Assembly: GCA_934132925.1 (NCBI GenBank)
Contig: CAKPAL010000028.1
Coordinates: 1 to 10,305 of the forward strand
DNA from: an uncultured Bacilli bacterium
Lineage (GTDB): Bacteria; Bacillota_I; Bacilli_A; RF39; UBA660
Length of the DNA stretch: 10,305 bases
Direction of reading: 5' to 3'
Position 1 is the first letter of the stretch. Every line of letters starts with the position of its first letter. Below, piece after piece: positions 5,753 to 10,305 of this stretch. A program made the translations under genes and the position numbers. The notes beneath the pieces were generated by a model. It saw only the letters and a program-made list of their open reading frames with translations, made no database searches and was not told the origin of the DNA.

Positions 5753-6233
5753 AACCTATTTAAGGGGAGTTAGTGAATATATAATAGAGTTTTCTTTTAA
5801 CAATGATGACTTCTATTTAGTAAAGAAAAAAATAATAAAAACAGAACCATTTACCTTATCGAATGGTTTAAAAATAATTGATAATGGCTATTACATTATG
5901 GAAATTTTACCAAAATCGGAAAATTATGCTATCAGAATATATTTTAATGACAAAAAAAATATTATAGAATATTACATTGATATAACAAATGGATGTGGTT
6001 TAGATGAAGAAAGTAATATTCCATATTATGATGATTTATATTTAGATATTACTATTGCTAATGGTGAAATTGAGATTATAGATGAAGACGAATTAGAACA
6101 TGCTTATCAAAATAATTTGATAGATACAGATACATACAATAGGGCTATTAATGTTAAAGACACTTTGATAAATGAAATAAAGAACAATAAAAATAAATAT
6201 TTGAATATGGACATGATTAAGTTATTAGGCTAA
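5730..6233 (+). CDS. DUF402/FomD-family nucleotide phosphohydrolase
   Basis: This 167-residue protein matches the DUF402 fold, seen in FomD of fosfomycin biosynthesis and in the staphylococcal nucleoside tri/diphosphatase Ntdp. The typical N-terminus is RKKILSKTYLRG. After the barrel strands comes YYIDITNGCGLDEES (81-95), followed by YYDDLYLDITI (99-109) with the conserved acidic residues expected to hold divalent metals. The diagnostic IEIIDEDELEHAYQNNLID (114-132) then matches the family's V-x-x-L-D-E-D-E-L-E-x-A-x-x-x-G-x-I pattern. Characterised members hydrolyse nucleotide phosphate bonds, and FomD releases CMP from a cytidylylated phosphonate. The start at 5730 is preferred to GTG 5685 because it gives the usual family N-terminus and follows GAGGAG, overlapping the previous gene by 23 bases. 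With the kinase and YfcE genes it suggests a nucleotide-linked intermediate (inference). An untranslated-looking gap of 111 bases follows. Confidence 0.85.
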   Translation: MRKKILSKTYLRGVSEYIIEFSFNNDDFYLVKKKIIKTEPFTLSNGLKIIDNGYYIMEILPKSENYAIRIYFNDKKNIIEYYIDITNGCGLDEESNIPYYDDLYLDITIANGEIEIIDEDELEHAYQNNLIDTDTYNRAINVKDTLINEIKNNKNKYLNMDMIKLLG

Positions 6234-6344
6234 ATGTAGTTAAGATACTATTTAGAAAAATATTTGTATCACAAGATTATTATGATATAGAAAGTAATGT
6301 ATGTTAAAGAATTTTTGAAAAAATTAAGAAAGTGGTGAGTTATA

Positions 6345-7694
6345 ATGAAAGTCGCAATAGATAGTAATAATAGAGTTTATTCTATTCCTGACAAACATAT
6401 TGAAAATGATGTTAATGAATACACAAGCAATGGAATTAAAAATTTAAATGATAAAGAAAAATTAATGAAAGCAAAAAGCTTAATACTAGTTGAGAAAAGT
6501 ACAAAAAAGGTTATTTTTGAATTAAATATGATTCATAATCAACATTTTTATCCGTTAAGTATTTTAGATTATGCCAATACTATGTTAAAAAAAATGAAAG
6601 GAGAAATATCAAACTTTCCAATAATGTCTCTTGATTCACATGATTATAATTTTTGTGATTTCAATTGTAAAGACTGTCTTGCGGTTGATACTAGAAATTG
6701 GGCAAAGAAAAACCTAAACTTTACTAATTTTGAAATTGAGCATTATAAAAAAGTATTAAAAGAAATATCTCGTTATTCAAAACAAAGAGGTTTAGATAGT
6801 ATTAGATTCGAAATGTCTGGAGAAGGAAATCCTGATATGTATCCATATAGAGCTGAATTAATTAAGTATGCAAAAGAAGAGTGTAATATGAAATGTGTTT
6901 ATATTTCTTCAGGTTCAAAACTAGATTCAAAAACTATAGATTCACTAGCTAAATATGCTTATTATATAAGAATTAGTTTTCCTGGTGTTTGCAATGAAGC
7001 TTATAGAAAGTATTCAGTTCAAAAGAATAAAAATATTGAATTTACTTATTATGATGCAATTGATTTGATTAAAAAATTGGTGGCTAAAAGAAAAGAGTAT
7101 AATCGTGAGGGAGAATTGATGATAGGTGCAAGAACATGTATGAGGCCAGAAAATGAAGGTCAATATATAACAACGGCCAAAAAAATTGGTAAAATAGGAG
7201 TAGATAGTTTTCAAATCGTTAAAATACTTGTTCCAGAAGGTGAAGAGATTGAAAAGTATAAATTATCTGAAAAGGCTATTTTAGAGTTAAAGAAATTAAA
7301 TAAAGAATATAAAAAATATGGCTTGATGCATATACAAATTCCTAATAAACTAGATTATATGTATTATGATAGAAAACTTGAAGATACTTATAAGCCTAGT
7401 CAATGTTATAGTTCACTAGTTTCACCAATTTTATATGGTCCAAACCTAGTTATTTGCACACATTGGGAAAAAATAAAGGATATAAAGGATTCTCATTATG
7501 GCAAGATGACAGGTAATGCCAATGAATTAGAAGAATTAATTGATGGTGAGAATGGATGCAGGATAAGAAAGTGTGTTCCAGAAAAATGTTCTTCTTGCTG
7601 TTCAATCTACGATAATCAGATTATGGATTTGATTAGAGCACAATTATCAATATTAAATGATTTAAATGATGTTGAATTCATGCTTACTTACTAG
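6345..7694 (+). CDS. radical SAM enzyme with a SPASM-like C-terminal domain
   Basis: This 449-residue protein has the canonical radical SAM cluster motif CDFNCKDC (Cys104, Cys108, Cys111; CX3CX2C). It is followed by FEMSGEGNPDM (155-165), in the place of the GGE SAM-binding strand, and by the barrel strands VYISSGS and YIRISFPG. It should bind a [4Fe-4S] cluster and generate the 5'-deoxyadenosyl radical. The C-terminal cysteines Cys354, Cys371, Cys405, Cys410, Cys415, Cys418 and Cys419 form a SPASM/Twitch-like auxiliary cluster region. About 100 residues precede the motif and are shared with the cluster-less protein at 2820-3887, which argues for an ancient duplication and probable partnership. 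No PqqD-like peptide-recognition domain is evident there. The start has GGTGAG at 6334-6339. The gap before it is 111 bases, the largest in the operon, and could hide a secondary promoter. Substrate is unknown; a peptide, nucleotide or amino acid is possible. Confidence 0.88.
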   Translation: MKVAIDSNNRVYSIPDKHIENDVNEYTSNGIKNLNDKEKLMKAKSLILVEKSTKKVIFELNMIHNQHFYPLSILDYANTMLKKMKGEISNFPIMSLDSHDYNFCDFNCKDCLAVDTRNWAKKNLNFTNFEIEHYKKVLKEISRYSKQRGLDSIRFEMSGEGNPDMYPYRAELIKYAKEECNMKCVYISSGSKLDSKTIDSLAKYAYYIRISFPGVCNEAYRKYSVQKNKNIEFTYYDAIDLIKKLVAKRKEYNREGELMIGARTCMRPENEGQYITTAKKIGKIGVDSFQIVKILVPEGEEIEKYKLSEKAILELKKLNKEYKKYGLMHIQIPNKLDYMYYDRKLEDTYKPSQCYSSLVSPILYGPNLVICTHWEKIKDIKDSHYGKMTGNANELEELIDGENGCRIRKCVPEKCSSCCSIYDNQIMDLIRAQLSILNDLNDVEFMLTY

Positions 7695-7703
7695 GAGAAA
7701 ATC

Positions 7704-8498
7704 ATGTATAAATTTAATATTGTTTTAACAGAAGTATGTAATGCTAATTGTTCCCATTGTTATATGAATTTGAATAGTAAAAAAAAGAAAACTACAATGT
7801 CATTTGCTGATGTAGATAACATAATTAATAAAATACCTAACGATACGATTTCAATAACTTTAACTGGCGGTGAAATATTTTGTGTTCAGAAATTACTTTT
7901 TTACACAATTAAAAAAATTAAAGATAAAAATAACAATATAAATATTGAATTAGAATCTAATGGAATTTATCTTTATAAAAACGAAAATCCTAAAAAAATA
8001 TTGACCGAATTAAAAAATATGGGTGTTGATTACATAAGATTTTCTGATGATCCATTTCATAAAGATGGTGGTGTTGATTTAAATAAAGTTCGCGATTTAA
8101 AAAAACTAGAATCAAGTGACACTCCTATTATCAAGTTTTTGATACAAGATAAAGTTCTAAAAATCGGCAAAGCTAAACAATTAAATAATGAGTATTTAGA
8201 GAAAAGAAATTGTATGAATACCAAAAATACTCTTAAAACACCATATTTGTTTTTAGATGTTCATGGTAATGTATCAATATGTACTTGGAAGTGTATTCCG
8301 TTTTTAGGAAATCTTATTAATGAAGATTTTTCTACTATTGAAAATAGACTACAAGATATTTTTTTCAAACTGATGTTGGAAGGTAAAGTTGAAGAGGCAA
8401 TTGCCTATAAAGATGGTTGTAACATTAAAGCATTAAAAAAAGAAAGTAAAAAAAATGGCCAGTGCTATTTATGCATTGATAAATATGGTGGTGAGTAA
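7704..8498 (+). CDS. second radical SAM enzyme with SPASM-like cysteines
   Basis: This 264-residue protein has the radical SAM motif right at its N-terminus, TEVCNANCSHCYMN, with Cys12, Cys16 and Cys19 as cluster ligands. ITLTGGEIF (51-59) supplies the classical GGE SAM-amino-group contact, and ELESNGI (82-88) is the next barrel strand. Towards the end, FLDVHGNVSICTWKC (183-197) followed by Cys239 and Cys254-x2-Cys257 is typical of a short SPASM/Twitch auxiliary cluster. At about 264 residues it is compact compared with the usual 350-450 residues of SPASM enzymes, so the barrel is shortened. It differs from the 6345-7694 enzyme in motif context and is not a close duplicate. TAGGAGA, made from the previous gene's stop, is six bases before the ATG. 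Operon neighbours suggest it performs a second radical step on the same product (inference). Peptide maturases share this architecture, but no clear substrate peptide is present. Confidence 0.9.
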   Translation: MYKFNIVLTEVCNANCSHCYMNLNSKKKKTTMSFADVDNIINKIPNDTISITLTGGEIFCVQKLLFYTIKKIKDKNNNINIELESNGIYLYKNENPKKILTELKNMGVDYIRFSDDPFHKDGGVDLNKVRDLKKLESSDTPIIKFLIQDKVLKIGKAKQLNNEYLEKRNCMNTKNTLKTPYLFLDVHGNVSICTWKCIPFLGNLINEDFSTIENRLQDIFFKLMLEGKVEEAIAYKDGCNIKALKKESKKNGQCYLCIDKYGGE

Positions 8499-8499
8499 T

Positions 8500-9255
8500 A
8501 TGGACTATAATAGATTTACAAGTAAAGCTGATTTATACGATAAATTCAGACCTAAATATTCTGAAGAATTCATTGATTACATATATAAATATTTAGGTAT
8601 TTCAGATAACACAATAGTAGCGGATATTGGCGCCGGAACAGGAATACTTAGTGAAGAATTTTTAAAGAGAGGCTCTAGTGTAATATGTGTAGAACCAAAT
8701 AAAAAAATGCTAGAACAAGCAAAATATAAATTACAACAATTCAAAAAAGTAGCATTTATAAATGCTACTGCAGAAAACACCTCTATAATAAATTCAAGTG
8801 TTAATATCGTAACGGTTGGACAGGCATTTCATTGGTTTGACAAAAAGGCTTTTCTTAAAGAGTGTAGAAGAATCTTAATTGAAAATGGATTTGTTGTATT
8901 AGCTTGGAATATATCTGATAGCAATGATCCCATTAATAAAGAAATTGCAAATACAAATTATATGTATTGCAAAAAATATAATGGTTATAGTAGTAGAGAT
9001 AAAGAAGACGATACTGAATATTTGGCCTTCTTTACAAATAACAAAATGGAAATTAATATTTTTGAGAACAGCCTTTTACTAGATAAAGAAGGATTTGTAG
9101 GCAGATGTTTGTCACGATCATATGCTCCCAATTCTAATGATGAAGAGTACCAATATTATGTAGATAGTTTGTTAAAAATATTTGATATATATTCAGAAAA
9201 TAAAAAGATAAAAATCAAAAATAATACAAAATGTATAATAGGAAAGGTAAAATAA
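8500..9255 (+). CDS. class I SAM-dependent methyltransferase (Methyltransf_11 type)
   Basis: This 251-residue protein is a Rossmann-fold methyltransferase. Motif I VADIGAGTGILSEEF (40-54) forms the glycine-rich SAM loop. VICVEPNKKM (61-70) supplies the acidic ribose contact, Glu65. ATAENTSI and then VNIVTVGQAFHWFD (101-114) form motifs II and post-II, and CRRILIENGFVVLAW (122-136) is motif III. The N-terminal YDKFRPKYSEEFIDY is common in this subfamily of small-molecule methyltransferases. The methyl acceptor is unknown. The start at 8500 is chosen because GGTGGTGAG (8487-8495) precedes it and it begins two bases after the TAA of the radical SAM gene. A start at 8455 would overlap that gene by 44 bases and lacks a binding site. 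It overlaps the glycosyltransferase gene by one base (TAATG). A tailoring role on the operon's product is inferred. Confidence 0.92.
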   Translation: MDYNRFTSKADLYDKFRPKYSEEFIDYIYKYLGISDNTIVADIGAGTGILSEEFLKRGSSVICVEPNKKMLEQAKYKLQQFKKVAFINATAENTSIINSSVNIVTVGQAFHWFDKKAFLKECRRILIENGFVVLAWNISDSNDPINKEIANTNYMYCKKYNGYSSRDKEDDTEYLAFFTNNKMEINIFENSLLLDKEGFVGRCLSRSYAPNSNDEEYQYYVDSLLKIFDIYSENKKIKIKNNTKCIIGKVK

Positions 9256-10100
9256 TGGTAAGATATTCAATATTAATTCCTGTTTATAATAAATTGGAAT
9301 GTCTAAAAAAATACTTTAAGTATATAGAAAATCAAACATTTGAAAATTATGAAATTATTGTTGTAGATGATGGTTCTAATGATGGCTCTTTTGAATATTT
9401 ATCAGAAAGATTAAAACATAATGATAAAATGAAACTTTCTCGTAACCCTATAAATAGGGGAATCGGAAGCGTGAGAAATGCACTCCTATCGATGGCAAGT
9501 GGAAAATATATTTTATTTGTGGATCCAGATGACTATATAGAAACTTTGTTGCTAGAAGAACTAGATAAATACTATAATTTGGATTTAGATATTATCAGAT
9601 ATCAAAATGTTATTGAACCAGTAGGAGAAAAACAAATCTCATTAGAGAATGGTAAAAATCTATATAGATACTCGTGTGAAGCTACAAATGTTATATCTGG
9701 TGAGGAGGCATTATTATTGTGGTCTTTTGGTGAAAGAAATATTAACACCTTTCCATGGACATATGCTATAAAGAGGAAAATATTCGATGGTGTAAAATAT
9801 CCGGAAATATCTCTCCTAGAAGATTTTGCCATAACCCCTTATTTGATTGCTAAATCAAATAAGATAAAGGCAATAGATTATATTGGATATCATTATCTGA
9901 AGTATGATGAAAGTTTATCTACTAATTCGGCAGATTTTGCACTTGAAAAATTAAAAATATTTAAGCAAGTTGTTGAACTTGCAAAGTATTATATCAGTAT
10001 GACACAAATTTCTTTACAAACCAAAGAACTTTATTATAATGATTTAGAAAATAGATATAATGTTCGAGAGAAAAAAGTTTATTCAAAATCAAAGAAGTAA
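9255..10100 (+). CDS. family 2 glycosyltransferase
   Basis: This 281-residue protein is a GT-A fold, inverting, family 2 glycosyltransferase. The N-terminal SILIPVYNKLECLKKYF (5-21) is the nucleotide-binding strand-turn, and IIVVDDGSNDGS (34-45) carries the UDP-contacting Asp pair. NRGIGSVRNALL (67-78) follows, then LFVDPDDYI (87-95) with the metal-binding DXD-type motif. SLLEDFAITPYL (186-197) contains the E-D expected to include the catalytic base. No transmembrane helix follows the catalytic domain, so it is cytoplasmic or peripheral. Length is short but complete for capsule or teichoic-type GT2 proteins. The start at 9255 has GGAAAGG (9241-9247), seven bases upstream; a start at 9231 would overlap the methyltransferase by 25 bases. 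It is the last gene before the terminator at 10191. The sugar and acceptor are unknown. It may glycosylate the operon product or a cell-surface glycan. Confidence 0.9.
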   Translation: MVRYSILIPVYNKLECLKKYFKYIENQTFENYEIIVVDDGSNDGSFEYLSERLKHNDKMKLSRNPINRGIGSVRNALLSMASGKYILFVDPDDYIETLLLEELDKYYNLDLDIIRYQNVIEPVGEKQISLENGKNLYRYSCEATNVISGEEALLLWSFGERNINTFPWTYAIKRKIFDGVKYPEISLLEDFAITPYLIAKSNKIKAIDYIGYHYLKYDESLSTNSADFALEKLKIFKQVVELAKYYISMTQISLQTKELYYNDLENRYNVREKKVYSKSKK

Positions 10101-10190
10101 AAATTAAATTATTTTATATGATACATATCTTTTATACATATATTAATAATATTCATATAGTAAATGTTAATTTTAATTTAACATAAAATT

Positions 10191-10219
10191 GTACTCTAAC
10201 ACATAGAGTACTTTTTCTT
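10191..10219 (+). terminator. intrinsic terminator ending the radical SAM operon
   Basis: GTACTCTA (10191-10198) pairs perfectly with TAGAGTAC (10204-10211) around the five-base loop ACACA. It is followed by TTTTTCTT (10212-10219). The 8-bp stem with three G-C pairs and the T-rich tail fit a rho-independent terminator, 90 bases after the glycosyltransferase stop. Confidence 0.85.
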
Positions 10220-10259
10220 ATGATTACTACAATAAATATATAAATATAATAAATTAACT

Positions 10260-10279
10260 AGATTTTTATTATAAAATCT
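10260..10279. repeat. short inverted repeat near the window end
   Basis: AGATTTT (10260-10266) pairs with AAAATCT (10273-10279) around TATTAT. No T-run follows. It lies just before a purine-rich GAAGTAGGAT (10291-10300) that could be the ribosome binding site of a gene starting beyond the window. An operator or leader element of that next gene is possible, as is chance in AT-rich DNA. Confidence 0.3.
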
Positions 10280-10305
10280 GCTAAAATAAAGAAGTAGGAT
10301 GTGAA

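Noticed and set aside
6345..6650. PqqD-like peptide recognition domain in front of the radical SAM motif
   Set aside because: The roughly 100-residue N-terminal region is shared with the paralogue, but I cannot see the three-strand, three-helix signature clearly enough to call it.
7014..7214. 66-codon minus-strand frame
   Set aside because: It is antisense to the radical SAM enzyme barrel, with no start signal or domain; a shadow of the + strand gene.
8455..8499. Upstream ATG start for the methyltransferase
   Set aside because: It would overlap the radical SAM gene by 44 bases without a binding site, and the added residues are not family-like. ATG 8500 has GGTGGTGAG before it.
8577..8780. 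67-codon minus-strand frame
   Set aside because: It is antisense to the methyltransferase SAM-binding region and has no independent support.
9231..9254. Upstream ATG start for the glycosyltransferase
   Set aside because: It lacks a ribosome binding site and adds residues before the GT2 N-terminal strand. ATG 9255 has GGAAAGG at ideal spacing.
9602..9832. 76-codon minus-strand frame
   Set aside because: It is antisense to the glycosyltransferase, with no ribosome binding site or recognisable content.
10118..10183. About 22-codon ORF after the glycosyltransferase
   Set aside because: It has no ribosome binding site, and its Ile/Asn/Tyr/His composition is what random AT-rich DNA gives. I treat it as 3' untranslated sequence.
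2670..10219. Direct repeats flanking the operon as attachment sites or target duplications
   Set aside because: The shared AGTACTTTTT is explained by terminator stems, the flanks diverge at once, and there is no integrase or transposase in the window.
1..10305. CRISPR array, tRNA or rRNA genes
   Set aside because: No regularly spaced repeats, cloverleaf with CCA-like end or conserved rRNA segment was seen on either strand.

Overview
The window is very AT-rich DNA, roughly three quarters A+T by eye, and all genes I can support are on the + strand. Most have clear GGAGG/GGTGAG-type ribosome binding sites. Trp is encoded by TGG, no supported gene needs TGA read as sense, and Arg is nearly always AGA. 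This fits a low-GC Bacillota or Mycoplasmatota-like bacterium using the standard bacterial code. The taxon is inferred from composition only.

Left part (1-2306): a small accessory cluster holding the 3' end of a GNAT acetyltransferase, a peptidase S51 (dipeptidase E-like) protein, a second and a third GNAT acetyltransferase, and a short C-terminal-looking gene remnant between the last two. From 2307 to 2819 there is a 513-base stretch without an intact gene. It holds a decayed-looking reading frame that includes a 30-codon small ORF, an AT-only inverted repeat, and a hairpin plus T-run that reads as a terminator (2670-2697).

Right part (2820-10100): nine co-directional genes, almost all separated by fewer than 11 bases or overlapping, ending at a clean intrinsic terminator (10191-10219). 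In order they are: (A) a radical SAM-like protein that has lost the CX3CX2C cluster site but kept a C-terminal cysteine domain; (B) a guanylate kinase-type P-loop kinase with an unusual C-terminal extension of about 100 residues; (C) a YfcE-type metallophosphodiesterase; (D) an unrecognised 164-residue protein; (E) a DUF402/FomD-type nucleotide phosphohydrolase; (F) a radical SAM enzyme with an intact CX3CX2C, apparently the active paralogue of A; (G) a second radical SAM enzyme with a SPASM-like tail; (H) a class I SAM-dependent methyltransferase; (I) a family 2 glycosyltransferase.

The proposed working model is inference. Genes A-I look like one biosynthetic or modification operon. F, with its cluster-less partner A, and G would do radical chemistry. 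B, C and E would make, cleave or clear nucleotide-linked phosphate intermediates. H and I would methylate and glycosylate the product. I do not recognise this combination as a described pathway. No precursor peptide with a strong case, transporter or regulator is visible in the window, so the substrate remains open.
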